A stretch of 64,000 nt of DNA from Actinophytocola xanthii (GTDB lineage: Bacteria > Actinomycetota > Actinomycetes > Mycobacteriales > Pseudonocardiaceae), in contig NZ_MSIE01000024.1 of the NCBI RefSeq assembly GCF_001921205.1, forward strand, positions 62,001-126,000, in the 5' to 3' direction. Of this stretch, positions 1 through 8,415 are shown piece after piece. The notes under the pieces were generated by a model, which saw nothing but the letters and a program-made list of their open reading frames with translations, did no database searches and was not told the DNA's origin. Numbering within the stretch: the stretch's first letter is position 1; every line of letters starts with the position of its first letter. Both the position numbers and the translations under genes were made by a program.

Positions 1-521
1 TCGTCGGGTTCGGCGTGGACGTCGTCGTGGGCCTGTCCGACAAGGTGGCCGAGCCCGACCCCGCGCTGCCGCTGCCGGCGCTGGTTGCGGCGTGGTTACG
101 CACCCGGGTGGGGGCCGAGGAGGTCGCCGTCCACCTGGTACCGCCCGACCTGCCGCCTGAGGACTGTCGTGCCTACGGCGAGCGCCTGGCCAGCGACCTG
201 GCCGACCCGGCCCCCGTGGGCCTGCTGGTCCTCGGCGACGGTTCCCACCGCCACGGCGACCAGGCCGTCGGCCGCCCCGACCCCCGCGCCGCCTCGTTCG
301 ACGACGACGTGCACGCCGCCCTCAGCGCCGCCGACCCCGCCGCCCTGCTGGCCGTGGACGCCGCCCTGGCCCAGGAGTTGGGCGCCGTCGGCCGAGCCCC
401 CTGGCAGGTCCTGGCCGCGACCGTGGCGGCGGACGCCCGCCGCTGGAAGCCGGCCGAGGCGAAGCTGCTGGTGCCCTTCGGGGTCGCCTACCACGTCGCG
501 GTCTGGACGCCGGTCCGATGA
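1..521 (+). CDS. class III extradiol dioxygenase-like protein, 5' truncated
   Basis: The reading frame is already open at the left edge (codons start at base 3), so only the C-terminal ~172 residues are seen. The protein is Ala/Pro rich and contains the segment [13 protein letters not shown] and a C-terminal [12 protein letters not shown] block. Proteins of this kind sit directly upstream of miaA in many actinobacteria (Rv2728c position in Mycobacterium) and are annotated as class III extradiol ring-cleavage dioxygenase-like; no substrate is known to me. Its stop codon overlaps the miaA start (ATGA, 518-521), so the two are translationally coupled. Function is not established from sequence. 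Confidence 0.75.
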   Translation, partial: VGFGVDVVVGLSDKVAEPDPALPLPALVAAWLRTRVGAEEVAVHLVPPDLPPEDCRAYGERLASDLADPAPVGLLVLGDGSHRHGDQAVGRPDPRAASFDDDVHAALSAADPAALLAVDAALAQELGAVGRAPWQVLAATVAADARRWKPAEAKLLVPFGVAYHVAVWTPVR

Positions 522-1411
522 GGCCGATCGCGGTCGTCGGCCCCACCGCGACCGGAAAGTCACAACTCGGTATCGCCCTCGCCGAGGCCCTCGACGGCGC
601 CGTCGTCAACGCCGACGCGATGCAGCTCTACCGCGGGATGGACATCGGCACCGCCAAGGTCCCGGCCGCGGAGCGCCGAGCCGTGCCCCACCACCTCCTG
701 GACGTCCTGGACGTCACCGAGACCGCGTCGGTCGCCGCCTACCAACGCGACGCCAGGTCGATCGTCGAGGACCTCCTGGCCAAGGGCCGCCGCCCCATCA
801 TCGTCGGCGGCTCGGGCCTGTACGTCCGAGCCGTCCTGGACGACCTGGAGTTCCCCGGGACCGACCCGGAGATCCGGGCGCGCCTGGAGTCGGAGCTGGC
901 CGTGGCTGGCGCGCCCGCCCTGCACGATCGCCTCACGGTGCTGGACCCGGCCGCCGCCACCGCGATCCTGCCGGCCAACGGCCGCCGGATCGTGCGGGCG
1001 CTCGAGGTCATCGAGCTCACCGGCCGCCCGTTCTCCGCGACGATGCCGAGGCCGGGGCCCGCCCGGTGGGGGACGGTGCAACTCGGCCTGGACCTGGAGA
1101 CGAGCGTCCTGGACGAGCGGGTGGACCGCCGCGTGGACCAGATGTTCGCCGCGGGGCTGGTCGAGGAGGTCCGTGAGCTGGAGGGGCGGGGGTTGCGGGA
1201 GGGCCGGACGGCGTCCCGGGCACTGGGCTACCAGCAGGTTTTGGAGGCTCTCGACGGTGCGCACGACCTCGCCGCCGCCGCCGAAGCCACGGCGAGAGCG
1301 ACCCGCCGGTTCGTTCGGCGGCAACGCTCCTGGTTCCGCCGGGACGAGCGCGTCCACTGGCTGGACGCGACCCGGCCGGACCTGGTCGTCGCGGCGTTGT
1401 CCCTCGTCTGA
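518..1411 (+). CDS. miaA: tRNA dimethylallyltransferase
   Basis: Transfers a dimethylallyl group to N6 of A37 in tRNAs reading UNN codons (cytoplasmic tRNA modification). The 297-residue length is normal for the family. The P-loop GPTATGKS lies at residues 8-15 and is followed by the [15 protein letters not shown] segment typical of MiaA substrate binding; [10 protein letters not shown] and the C-terminal [10 protein letters not shown] and VHWLDA motifs are also present. The ATG overlaps the preceding stop by four bases, fixing the start. It is followed by a 454-bp gene-free gap before dapF, so the two are probably separately transcribed. Confidence 0.97.
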   Translation: MRPIAVVGPTATGKSQLGIALAEALDGAVVNADAMQLYRGMDIGTAKVPAAERRAVPHHLLDVLDVTETASVAAYQRDARSIVEDLLAKGRRPIIVGGSGLYVRAVLDDLEFPGTDPEIRARLESELAVAGAPALHDRLTVLDPAAATAILPANGRRIVRALEVIELTGRPFSATMPRPGPARWGTVQLGLDLETSVLDERVDRRVDQMFAAGLVEEVRELEGRGLREGRTASRALGYQQVLEALDGAHDLAAAAEATARATRRFVRRQRSWFRRDERVHWLDATRPDLVVAALSLV

Positions 1412-1865
1412 GTTCCTCGTCTGGCCTTCCCCGAGTCTTTCCGCCGTCGGCAGCGGTCAGGGTTCGTTTCCGACTCCGCGCCGGCCTTTCTCGTGGCCAG
1501 GTGCCTACTTGGCCGTTCGCTTCGCTCCTGTTGTTGGCCCGCCTGGCTCCTCTCCGGCGCGCGCCTCGGGTGCCCGCCCCGGTCGCCCACTGCCACCGAG
1601 TCTTCCGTTCGCGATGGCGAGTTATCCACAGGTTGCTCCGTGCGCCCCGTTCACCCCCACGGGGCGATACGCTGGCAAGGCGGGACGCCCCCGGGAACGG
1701 GTGGGGGTTGTTCACTGGGGGCCGCGGCAAGCAACAGGTGTGTGTGGGGTTGTTTGCTGGCGGCGGCGGCAAGCACCAGGCGGGTCGGGTTGTTCGCTGG
1801 GGCGGCTGCAGGCGGGTGGGGAGAGACGGCTGGGGCTTGTCTGCGGGCGGCACTAGGCTGGTGAC
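1412..1865. other. 454-bp intergenic region miaA-dapF with imperfect repeats
   Basis: No convincing gene in either strand; the open frames here are high-GC shadows. It contains a perfect TTATCCACA 9-mer (1622-1630; classical DnaA-box sequence, possibly fortuitous) and, at 1705-1800, three imperfect direct repeats each opening with GGGTTGTTYRCTGG (starts 1705, 1747, 1787; spacing 42 and 40 bp). The dapF promoter presumably lies near its 3' end but no clear -35/-10 pair was recognised. Confidence 0.6.
1705..1830. repeat. three imperfect ~41-bp direct repeats
   Basis: Units begin at 1705, 1747 and 1787 with GGGTTGTTCACTGG, GGGTTGTTTGCTGG and GGGTTGTTCGCTGG, each followed by a G/C-rich tract containing CGGCAAGCA or a decayed version. 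The copies degenerate towards dapF. No known family recognised. Confidence 0.55.
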
Positions 1866-2708
1866 GTGCACATTTCGTTCCTCAAGGGGCATGGCACGGA
1901 GAACGACTTCGTCCTGTTGCCCGATGTCGACGCCGTCCTCGACCTGACGCCTGCTCGGGTGCGTGCCCTGTGCGACCGGCGCGCGGGCCTCGGTGCCGAC
2001 GGGGTGTTGCGGGTCGTTCGGGCCAAGGCCGTCGAGGGGCGTCCGGGGGACGTGGACGACGACATGTGGTTCATGGACTACCGCAACGCCGACGGGTCCG
2101 TCGCCGAGATGTGTGGGAACGGGCTGCGCGTCTTCGCCCGGTACCTCCTCGACAGCGGACTGGTCGGCGAGCGCGAGTTCCCCGTCGGCACGCGGGCGGG
2201 GGTTCGGGCCGTTCGCGTCGACGGGAACGGTGAGGTCGCCATAGACATGGGGGCGGCGCGGGTAGGGGCCGACTCCTCCGTCACGACCGGAGGCCGGAGG
2301 TTCGCCGGCGTCGCGGTGGACGTCGGGAACCCGCACCTGGTCTGCATCGTTGACTCGTTGGACGACCTCGACCTGAGCGTGCCGCCCACCCATGACCGCG
2401 AACTGTTCCCCGACGGCGTGAACGTCGAGTTCGTAGTGGTGGACGGGCCCGAGCGGATCCGCATGCGCGTGCACGAGCGCGGCGTGGGCGAGACCCGCTC
2501 CTGCGGCACGGGCACGGTCGCGGCGGTCGCGGGCGTGCTGCACGCGCGGGGCGAAACCAGTGGCGCCGCCGACGTGCACGTTCCCGGGGGCTGTGTTCAC
2601 GTCGCGATCAGCGGTAAAACGTCCACGCTCACCGGCCCCGCGGCATTCGTCGCTCGCGGGGAGGTGGACCTGACCTGGTGGAACGCTCTCGCCGAACGCG
2701 CGGAATAA
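1866..2708 (+). CDS. dapF: diaminopimelate epimerase
   Basis: Interconverts LL- and meso-diaminopimelate for lysine and peptidoglycan synthesis, cytoplasmic. The 280-residue protein carries the two catalytic cysteines in their signatures: Cys83 in EMCGNG and Cys213 in RSCGTGT, plus N-terminal FLKGHGTENDF and GLGADG. The GTG start gives the standard N-terminus VHISFLKGHG; a weak ribosome binding site only. It stands between miaA and hflX as in mycobacteria (Rv2726c). Confidence 0.97.
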   Translation: MHISFLKGHGTENDFVLLPDVDAVLDLTPARVRALCDRRAGLGADGVLRVVRAKAVEGRPGDVDDDMWFMDYRNADGSVAEMCGNGLRVFARYLLDSGLVGEREFPVGTRAGVRAVRVDGNGEVAIDMGAARVGADSSVTTGGRRFAGVAVDVGNPHLVCIVDSLDDLDLSVPPTHDRELFPDGVNVEFVVVDGPERIRMRVHERGVGETRSCGTGTVAAVAGVLHARGETSGAADVHVPGGCVHVAISGKTSTLTGPAAFVARGEVDLTWWNALAERAE

Positions 2709-2765
2709 CTAGCTCGATTCGATTGCTGAACCATGCGACTATGCATTCAGCACATCGGACCAAAC

Positions 2766-2770
2766 GGAGG
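2766..2770 (+). promoter_or_regulatory. ribosome binding site deciding the hflX start
   Basis: GGAGG ten bases before GTG 2781. An in-frame ATG at 2733 lies upstream without a comparable site, so GTG 2781 is the better start. Confidence 0.6.
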
Positions 2771-2780
2771 GCTCCACCAC

Positions 2781-4232
2781 GTGACAGAGAATCTCAATCA
2801 GCGGCAAACCGAAGACGGGTTGACTGACCTGGCTGAGCTCTCTGCGGGTGAACTCGAGCTCTCCGAACGCGCCGCTCTGCGGCGGGTCTCGGGCCTGTCG
2901 ACCGAGCTCTCGGACATCACCGAGGTCGAGTACCGCCAGCTGCGCCTGGAGCGCGTCGTCCTGGTGGGCGTGTGGACCGAGGGCAGCGCCGAGCAGTCCG
3001 AGGCCTCCCTCACCGAGCTCGCCCGCCTCGCCGAGACCGCCGGCTCCGAGGTGCTCGACGGCCTCGTCCAGCGGCGCGACCGGCCCGACCCGGCCACCTA
3101 CATCGGCTCCGGGAAGGTCGAAGAGCTCTCCGGGGTGGTCGCCGCCACGGGAGCGGACACGGTCATCTGCGACGGTGAGCTCTCGCCCTCCCAGCTGCGT
3201 CAGCTGGAGGCGAAGCTCAAGGTCAAGGTCATCGACCGGACGGCGCTGATCCTCGACATCTTCGCCCAGCACGCCCGCTCGAAGGAGGGCAAGGCCCAGG
3301 TCGAGCTGGCCCAGCTCCAGTACTTCCTGCCGCGACTGCGCGGTTGGGGTGAGGCGCTGTCCCGGCAGGCCGGTGGTCGCGCCGGCGGCGGCAACGGCGG
3401 TGTGGGTCTGCGCGGTCCCGGTGAGACCAAGCTGGAGACCGACCGCAGGCGCATCCGAGCCCGGATCTCCAAGCTCCGCAAGGAGATCACGGCCATGAGC
3501 ACCGTGCTGGCCACCAAGCGTGGTCAGCGCAGGGCCAACGAGGTCCCCAGCGTCGCCATCGCCGGCTACACCAACGCCGGCAAGTCCAGCCTGCTCAACG
3601 CTCTGACCGGCGCCGGAGTCCTGGTGGAGGACGCGTTGTTCGCCACCCTGGACGCCACCACCCGGCGCACCACCACGCCCGACGGGCTGCCCTACACGCT
3701 CACCGACACCGTCGGCTTCGTCCGGCACCTGCCGCACCAGCTGGTCAACGCCTTCCGGTCCACCTTGGACGAGGTGGCCGAGTCCGACCTCATCCTGCAC
3801 GTTGTGGACGGTTCCGACCCGAACCCCGAGTGGCAGGTCGAGGCGGTGCGCCAGGTACTCGGCGAGATCGCCGACCGGCGCGAGGAGCGGTTGCCGACCG
3901 AGCTGGTCGTGGTCAACAAGACCGATGCGACCAACGAGCTGGCCCTCACCCGCCTGCGGCACCTGCTGCCGGGCGCGGTGTTCGTCTCCGCCCACTCCGG
4001 CGCGGGGATCGGGGAGCTCCGCGAGCGGATCGCCGAGCTGCTGCCCCGGCCGAGCGTTGAGGTCGAGGTCCTCGTGCCCTACGCGCGCGGCGAGCTGGTC
4101 GCCCGCGTGCACCGGGAGGGTGAGGTCCTGACCGAGCGTCACACCGAGCAGGGCACGGTCCTGGCCGCCAAGGTCAAGGCCGACCTGGCCGGCATGCTGG
4201 AGAGCTTCTCGGTCAACGGCACGTCGGCCTGA
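2781..4232 (+). CDS. hflX: ribosome-associated GTPase HflX
   Basis: HflX binds the 50S subunit and splits or rescues stalled ribosomes. The 483-residue protein has the N-terminal HflX domain (YIGSGKVEEL, FAQHARSKEGKAQVELAQLQYFLPR read in pieces), the linker GPGETKLETDRR, and a G domain with G1 GYTNAGKSS, G2 DATTRRT, G3 DTVGF and G4 NKTD. The C-terminal extension is normal. A longer in-frame start at 2733 would add 16 residues (MRLCIQHIGPNGGLHH), but GTG 2781 has the better ribosome binding site. It is the chromosomal housekeeping copy by context (dapF neighbour, as Rv2725c), not an obvious antibiotic-resistance HflX. Confidence 0.96.
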   Translation: MTENLNQRQTEDGLTDLAELSAGELELSERAALRRVSGLSTELSDITEVEYRQLRLERVVLVGVWTEGSAEQSEASLTELARLAETAGSEVLDGLVQRRDRPDPATYIGSGKVEELSGVVAATGADTVICDGELSPSQLRQLEAKLKVKVIDRTALILDIFAQHARSKEGKAQVELAQLQYFLPRLRGWGEALSRQAGGRAGGGNGGVGLRGPGETKLETDRRRIRARISKLRKEITAMSTVLATKRGQRRANEVPSVAIAGYTNAGKSSLLNALTGAGVLVEDALFATLDATTRRTTTPDGLPYTLTDTVGFVRHLPHQLVNAFRSTLDEVAESDLILHVVDGSDPNPEWQVEAVRQVLGEIADRREERLPTELVVVNKTDATNELALTRLRHLLPGAVFVSAHSGAGIGELRERIAELLPRPSVEVEVLVPYARGELVARVHREGEVLTERHTEQGTVLAAKVKADLAGMLESFSVNGTSA

Positions 4233-4285
4233 GGCGTACCCACCCCGCTACCGTGGTCCCCGGATCGGGTCATGGAGGTGGCGGG

Positions 4286-5314
4286 GTGCGGGGTCTTCTT
4301 GTCGCGGCGTTCGCGCTGCCGGGGCTGGTTCTGCCGGCCCCGGCGGCCGCCGCCCAGCCCGCGGCGCCCACGGTCGCCTGCACGCTGGGCGACCCGCGGC
4401 TCAGCGAGCTGTCCGGGCTGGTCGCCGACGGCGAACGGTGGTACGCCGTCAACGACGGCGGGACGGCGGCGACCGTGCAGGTGCTCGGTCGAGACTGTGC
4501 CGTTCAGCGGGAGATCGTCGGCACCGTCGACCCCTACGACGTCGAGGACCTCGCGGTCGCGGGAGACGGCACGTTCTGGCTCGCCGACACCGGAGACAAC
4601 GACCAGGACCGCGACACCGCCGCGCTGATCGCGCTGCGACCGGACGGCACGTCCACGTTGTACCGGCTCACCTACCCCGACGGCCCCCAGGACACCGAGG
4701 CGCTGCTCCTCGACGCCGAAGGCACGCCCTACCTGGTCACCAAGGCCCCGACCGGCACGGCGACGGTCTACCGGCCGGCCGCCGAGCTCGCCAGCCCGGG
4801 TCCGACGCCACTCGAACGGGTGGGCTCGGTGCGGATCGCCCCGACCCAGACGCCGGGCGGTCCGGTCCCGGGCGTCGTCGGTTCGGTCACCGTCACCGGC
4901 GGCGCCACCAGCCGAGACGGGCAGGTCATCGCGCTGCGGACGTACACCGACGCCTACCTGTGGCGGGTCGAGGGCACCGACGTGATGGGCGCCCTGAACG
5001 GCGACGCCGTCCGGGTGCCGCTGCCGAACGAAGCACAGGGCGAGGCCATCGCGTTCGAACCTGACGGAACGCTCGTGTCCGCCTCCGAGAACGTCGGCGA
5101 GCCGGTTCGGCTCGTCGCCGGAGCGGCGGAGCTGGTCGCGCCTCCGGAGCCCCCACCCTCCGAGCGCGGGCAGGAGGGTGTCGGGGCCGGCGGGGCGACC
5201 AGCGGCCGGTCGGGGGGAGCGGACGGGCTGCCCGCCGTTCCGGCCGCCGTGGTCACCCTCGTGCTGGTGGGAGGCGCGGTCCTGTTCTTCCGTCGCCGCG
5301 CGGCACGGCGTTAG
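4286..5314 (+). CDS. secreted, C-terminally membrane-anchored propeller-like protein
   Basis: Function not recognised. From GTG 4286 the protein has 342 residues: a hydrophobic signal peptide ending near PAPAAAAQP, a Cys-containing extracellular domain with repeated D-x-x-D/G loops (AVNDGGTAA, VEDLAVAGDGTFWLADTGDN) resembling beta-propeller blades, a Pro/Gly/Ser-rich linker, and one C-terminal transmembrane helix followed by FRRRAARR. This is the layout of an actinobacterial cell-surface anchored protein. GTG 4286 is preferred over the upstream GTG 4253 because GGAGG (4274-4278) precedes it and the signal peptide then starts cleanly. Convergent with lexA, 15 bp apart. Confidence 0.75.
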   Translation: MRGLLVAAFALPGLVLPAPAAAAQPAAPTVACTLGDPRLSELSGLVADGERWYAVNDGGTAATVQVLGRDCAVQREIVGTVDPYDVEDLAVAGDGTFWLADTGDNDQDRDTAALIALRPDGTSTLYRLTYPDGPQDTEALLLDAEGTPYLVTKAPTGTATVYRPAAELASPGPTPLERVGSVRIAPTQTPGGPVPGVVGSVTVTGGATSRDGQVIALRTYTDAYLWRVEGTDVMGALNGDAVRVPLPNEAQGEAIAFEPDGTLVSASENVGEPVRLVAGAAELVAPPEPPPSERGQEGVGAGGATSGRSGGADGLPAVPAAVVTLVLVGGAVLFFRRRAARR

Positions 5315-5329
5315 GAGCGCGGACCGGGC

Positions 5330-6172
5330 TCAGAGGCGGCGCAGGACCGCGACGACCTTGCCGAGGATCGTGGCGTCGTCACCCGGGATGGGCTCGTAGG
5401 CCTCGTTGTGCGGCATCAGCCAGACGTGGCCGTCCTTGCGCTTGAACGTCTTCACGGTCGCCTCGCCGTCGATCATGGCGGCGACGATCTCCCCGTTGTC
5501 CGCGGTGGGCTGCTGGCGCACGACGACCCAGTCCTGGTCGGTGATGGCCGCGTCGACCATCGAGTCACCGGTCACCCTCAGCAGGAACAGCGACCCCTCG
5601 CCGACGATCTCCTTGGGCAGCGGGAACACGTCCTCCACCGCCTCCTCCGCCAGGATCGGACCGCCGGCCGCGATCCGGCCGAGCACCGGGACGTACGCCG
5701 CGCGCGGAGCGGTGTCGGTCTCGGTCGCGGCGATGGTGTCATCGTCTGCGCTGTCCGCCACCAGCGTCGCGGCCACGTCCGGCCCGGCCGGCACCGGGAT
5801 CGCGTCGGGCGGCAGCACGCCGATCGCGCGGGGACGGTTCGGGTCGCGGCGCAGGTACCCCTTCTGCTCGAGCGCGCGCAGCTGGTAGGCGACCGAGGAG
5901 GTGGAGGTCAGCCCGACGGCCTCGCCGATCTCCCGGACGCTCGGCGGGTAGCCGAACCGTTCGACCCAGGTGCGGATCACCTCGAGCACTTCCCGCTGGC
6001 GGACCGGCAGTTCCGTATCGTCGCCGGCGTTGACTTCGGGAAGAGTGCGGAGGTTGCCCCGCAGCGGCTTCCGCTTGGGCACGCCCTTGGGGATTCCTCC
6101 GGGTTTGCGTGGCACTGCCTGCCTCCCTGCGCTCGGACCGTTGTCTCGATCCGCTGTGACTGTCCGTTTCAA
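5330..6172 (-). CDS. lexA: SOS repressor LexA
   Basis: LexA represses DNA-damage genes and self-cleaves when RecA filaments form. The 280-residue protein has an unusually long basic N-terminal extension (about 50 residues before [12 protein letters not shown]) compared with the ~200-residue E. coli protein; extensions occur in actinobacteria. The winged HTH includes [20 protein letters not shown]; the cleavage site is Ala-Gly in RIAAGGP; catalytic Ser is in TGDSM and catalytic Lys in ATVKTFKR. It is divergent from a LysM gene, and the shared upstream region holds one perfect and one near-perfect SOS box, so autoregulation is expected. A downstream start within the extension cannot be excluded. 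Confidence 0.96.
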   Translation of the reverse strand: MKRTVTADRDNGPSAGRQAVPRKPGGIPKGVPKRKPLRGNLRTLPEVNAGDDTELPVRQREVLEVIRTWVERFGYPPSVREIGEAVGLTSTSSVAYQLRALEQKGYLRRDPNRPRAIGVLPPDAIPVPAGPDVAATLVADSADDDTIAATETDTAPRAAYVPVLGRIAAGGPILAEEAVEDVFPLPKEIVGEGSLFLLRVTGDSMVDAAITDQDWVVVRQQPTADNGEIVAAMIDGEATVKTFKRKDGHVWLMPHNEAYEPIPGDDATILGKVVAVLRRL

Positions 6173-6208
6173 CTGCGACTTCGACGTTAACGGTCAGCCA
6201 CGACGAGA

Positions 6209-6224
6209 TCAAACACCTGTTCGA
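6209..6224. promoter_or_regulatory. near-consensus SOS box (LexA operator) proximal to lexA
   Basis: TCAAACACCTGTTCGA, one change from the actinobacterial consensus TCGAAC-N4-GTTCGA. It lies 37 bp upstream of the lexA start codon and is probably the lexA autoregulatory site. Confidence 0.7.
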
Positions 6225-6289
6225 CGACACGCCGTGTGGGTCTCGTTTTCTGTCGGTGCCCTGTGCTACAAATTCGCACGAAGGTTCGA

Positions 6290-6305
6290 TCGAACGACTG
6301 TTCGA
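6290..6305. promoter_or_regulatory. perfect SOS box (LexA operator) proximal to the LysM gene
   Basis: TCGAACGACTGTTCGA matches TCGAAC-N4-GTTCGA at every fixed position. It lies 38 bp upstream of ATG 6343, which also argues against starting the LysM gene at ATG 6256 upstream of the operator. Confidence 0.88.
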
Positions 6306-6342
6306 CGTCGGGCGGTGTGCGAGAGCGGTACGGGAGGCAGTC

Positions 6343-6804
6343 ATGAGCGTGACCGCGCACAGGACGGGGCGGGCCGAGCGGGGCGTGCCGGTCCAGCGAA
6401 CGGCTGCCGCCGACCCGGTCAGGGTGCCCGCGCGGCGGGTCAGCGGGGGTGGGCGGGTCGGTCCGCCGAACCGGCGGGCGGCTGTGGGCGTGCCGCGGGT
6501 TGTCGCGCGGGGGGAGTGTGGGCCGCGGCAGCGCGTGTCGGTTCTGACGTTGGTCGCGGTGGGGGCGGCGATGTGTCTGGCTGTGGTGGGGGTCGGGACG
6601 TTGGCGAGTGCCGGGGCGGAGCCGGTGCCGGCGCGGACTGAGGTCGTGCGGGTGCAGCCGGGGGAGAGCTTGGCCGAGCTGGCCGCTCGGGTGGCACCGG
6701 GGAGTGATCCCGGAGCGGTCGTGGAGCGGATTCGGGAGTTGAACGGGGACCTTGTGGGCGGGGTGCGGCCGGGGCAGCCGCTTCATGTTCCGTCTGGTCG
6801 TTGA
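6343..6804 (+). CDS. SOS-inducible LysM membrane protein, putative cell-division suppressor
   Basis: A 153-residue protein with an Arg-rich cytoplasmic N-terminus, one transmembrane segment (around SVLTLVAVGAAMCLAVVGVG, residues ~64-85) and a C-terminal LysM peptidoglycan-binding domain (VVRVQPGESLAELAARV ... VGGVRPGQPLHVPSG). The start is set by GGAGG at 6333-6337 and by the SOS box at 6290. The same divergent partner of lexA in mycobacteria (Rv2719c, ChiZ) is a DNA-damage-induced cell-wall/division inhibitor, and small LysM or membrane proteins at this locus in corynebacteria halt septation. I infer the same role; hydrolase activity is not evident from the sequence. Confidence 0.82.
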   Translation: MSVTAHRTGRAERGVPVQRTAAADPVRVPARRVSGGGRVGPPNRRAAVGVPRVVARGECGPRQRVSVLTLVAVGAAMCLAVVGVGTLASAGAEPVPARTEVVRVQPGESLAELAARVAPGSDPGAVVERIRELNGDLVGGVRPGQPLHVPSGR

Positions 6805-6994
6805 CGGCGTGGGGTGAGCGGCTGGGACGGGGCGCGTTAGGGAGCGGTGGGGTCGTCGGCGACTGACTGGCGCGCAACGGTTGGTGCGGCGTCACTGGGT
6901 CGGCGCTACTGGTTCTTCGTGGATGTCCTCGCCGGACGGGCAGGTCTCCGGGATGCCGGGGGTTGTGGAGGTCGGGTTGCGGTTCGTTCGAGGG

Positions 6995-7140
6995 AGGCCC
7001 TGGCATCCCGTCGACCTCCCTGGAGGGCTATCACGCCGCGTCAAGGGGGGCGTGCCGTTGCTCGTGAGGGTTGGCGTGTGGTGTGCCCCCTTGACACGGC
7101 GCGATCGGGCTTCGCCAGGTCGACGGGATGCCAGGGGTCC
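6995..7140. repeat. long imperfect inverted repeat (hairpin element)
   Basis: Two stem blocks pair across the element. The outer arms 6998-7017 and 7117-7136 are perfect 20-bp complements (left arm CCCTGGCATCCCGTCGACCT). The inner arms around 7027-7050 and 7086-7109 pair at about 20 of 24 positions, including GTCAAGGGGG with CCCCCTTGAC. A ~35-bp loop remains. No terminal direct repeat or ORF is seen. It could be a palindromic intergenic repeat family, a MITE-like relic or a structured RNA; no named family recognised. Confidence 0.75.
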
Positions 7141-7435
7141 CCTCCTGGGAGGGTGATCTTTGGTGAGGGCGTTCGGCTGGGGGTTGCCGGGGTTTGGCGG
7201 GTGGTTGGTCTGAAGTGGCTCGGCCAGTGTTCGGGTCCTGTTGGTTGTCTCGGTGAGTGCCTCCGCTCGTTGCTGTAGCGGTCACTGGTGCTGTCGGTGG
7301 TGCACGTCACCCGGAACCATGCTTCACGCCACCTTCGGGTCCGCTGGTTCGGGCGATGAAGTGAGGCCGGCGGGGTGGAGTTGGTTGGCTCGGGGCGGAG
7401 GGGTTGGCTGGGGCGCGGCCCGGCCAGCGTCGTCG

Positions 7436-7500
7436 TAGCTCGGTCAGCCGCCGGCATAGCTCGGCCGGTCGCCGGCGCGGCTCGGTGAGGGTGCGCGGCG
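7436..7500. repeat. degenerate ~22-bp direct repeats
   Basis: TAGCTCGGTCAGCCGCCGGC is followed by TAGCTCGGCCGGTCGCCGGC and then a more diverged CGGCTCGGTG copy. Short, GC-rich and of unknown meaning. Confidence 0.4.
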
Positions 7501-7660
7501 TGGGGGTGGGCTGACTGAGGGTGGGCGTGGGGTCGAGCTTGGCTGCTGGAGGGTGGGGGCGTCCTCTTTTCTTGGGCGACGCGCCGGGGGGACCGGGGTG
7601 GCTCCGCGTGTCGCGGTGGCGCGACTTGCATCATGTGGCGTCTGGGCATACGGTCGACCC

Positions 7661-7690
7661 CAACATCTAGTAGTTACATCGCTGTAGTTA
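7661..7690. promoter_or_regulatory. candidate NrdR box pair in the nrdR-nrdJ promoter
   Basis: The AT-richer stretch CAACATCTAGTAGTTACATC followed by GCTGTAGTTA contains two imperfect inverted motifs of the AAC-ATCTAG-TAGTT type, resembling the paired NrdR boxes in front of ribonucleotide reductase genes. It lies ~110 bp upstream of nrdR, which would give autoregulation. Assigned by resemblance and position only. Confidence 0.45.
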
Positions 7691-7730
7691 GTCCACAGGT
7701 TGGGTGGCCCTTGTCCACGGGTTGTCCACT
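7689..7730. promoter_or_regulatory. cluster of three DnaA-box-like 9-mers
   Basis: TAGTCCACA (7689-7697), TTGTCCACG (7711-7719) and TTGTCCACT (7722-7730) each differ by one base from TTGTCCACA, the DnaA box favoured in high-GC actinomycetes. All are in the same orientation, upstream of nrdR-nrdJ. DnaA control of ribonucleotide reductase is known in E. coli; here it is inference. Confidence 0.4.
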
Positions 7731-7798
7731 GGGCATCCACAAGATGATCACCAATGGTGGGTTGGCGCGCGGCGTGTGAGGTTGAGGGGGTGAGCGGT

Positions 7799-8272
7799 AT
7801 GCGGTGTCCGTTCTGCCGTCACTCCGACTCGAGGGTCGTCGACTCGCGTGAGGTGGATGAGGGGCAGGTCATTCGGCGGCGGCGCTCGTGTGCCAGCTGT
7901 AGTCGGCGGTTCACGACCGTCGAGGAGGCGGTGCTCGCGGTCGTGAAGCGGTCGGGCGTCACGGAGCCGTTCAGTCGCGAGAAGGTCGTCACGGGGGTTC
8001 GGCGGGCTTGTCAGGGGCGGCCGGTCAACGAGGACGACCTGCAGCAGCTGGCGCAGCGGGTCGAGGACGCGATCCGGTCCACCGGGGCCGCCGAGATCCC
8101 GAGCCACGAGGTGGGGCTGGCGATCCTCGGGCCGCTTCGGGAGTTGGACGAGGTCGCCTACCTGCGCTTCGCCAGCGTCTACCGCTCCTTCTCCTCCATC
8201 GAGGACTTCGAGAAGGAGATCGCCGGGCTGCGGGCGGCCATGGCGAAGAAGGCGGAGCGCGAGGGGACATGA
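7799..8272 (+). CDS. nrdR: transcriptional repressor NrdR
   Basis: NrdR senses ATP/dATP and represses ribonucleotide reductase genes. The 157-residue protein begins MRCPFCRH with a zinc ribbon (CPFC ... CASC, residues 3-34) followed by an ATP-cone domain ([19 protein letters not shown]). ATG 7799 is chosen because family members start MxCPFC and GAGGGGG (7784-7790) is well spaced; an in-frame GTG at 7790 would add three residues. It is followed after 143 bp by the class II reductase it probably controls. Confidence 0.96.
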   Translation: MRCPFCRHSDSRVVDSREVDEGQVIRRRRSCASCSRRFTTVEEAVLAVVKRSGVTEPFSREKVVTGVRRACQGRPVNEDDLQQLAQRVEDAIRSTGAAEIPSHEVGLAILGPLRELDEVAYLRFASVYRSFSSIEDFEKEIAGLRAAMAKKAEREGT

Positions 8273-8291
8273 GTCGGAGTAGGCGGCGCGC

Positions 8292-8324
8292 GGTGCGGGT
8301 GTCCACACCAGGACACGCGGCACC
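8292..8324 (+). other. interrupted hairpin between nrdR and nrdJ
   Basis: GGTGC...GTGTCC pairs with GGACAC...GCACC around a six-base loop, with a small internal mismatch. No U-tract follows, so it may be a processing or attenuation structure rather than a terminator. Confidence 0.3.
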
Positions 8325-8415
8325 AGGGCAGGGCAAGGCAGTTGCGGGAACTCATCGGGCGGTGCACCCGGTGGCAGGTGTGGGGCGAGCGAACAACGAG
8401 GGAGAGGGACCGGTC

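Larger units (their letters stand above)
6805..7798. other. about 1 kb gene-free region upstream of nrdR
   Basis: No credible gene in either strand: the open frames are short, mutually overlapping and lack family resemblance. The region holds a long inverted repeat (6995-7140), degenerate ~22-bp direct repeats around 7436-7500, a candidate NrdR box pair (7661-7690) and three DnaA-box-like 9-mers (7689-7730). The size is striking against the typical <100-bp gaps of this window. Confidence 0.65.

Noticed and set aside
7754-7798. Extension of nrdR to ATG 7754
   Set aside because: NrdR proteins start at the zinc ribbon MxCPFC; ATG 7799 has the better ribosome binding site.
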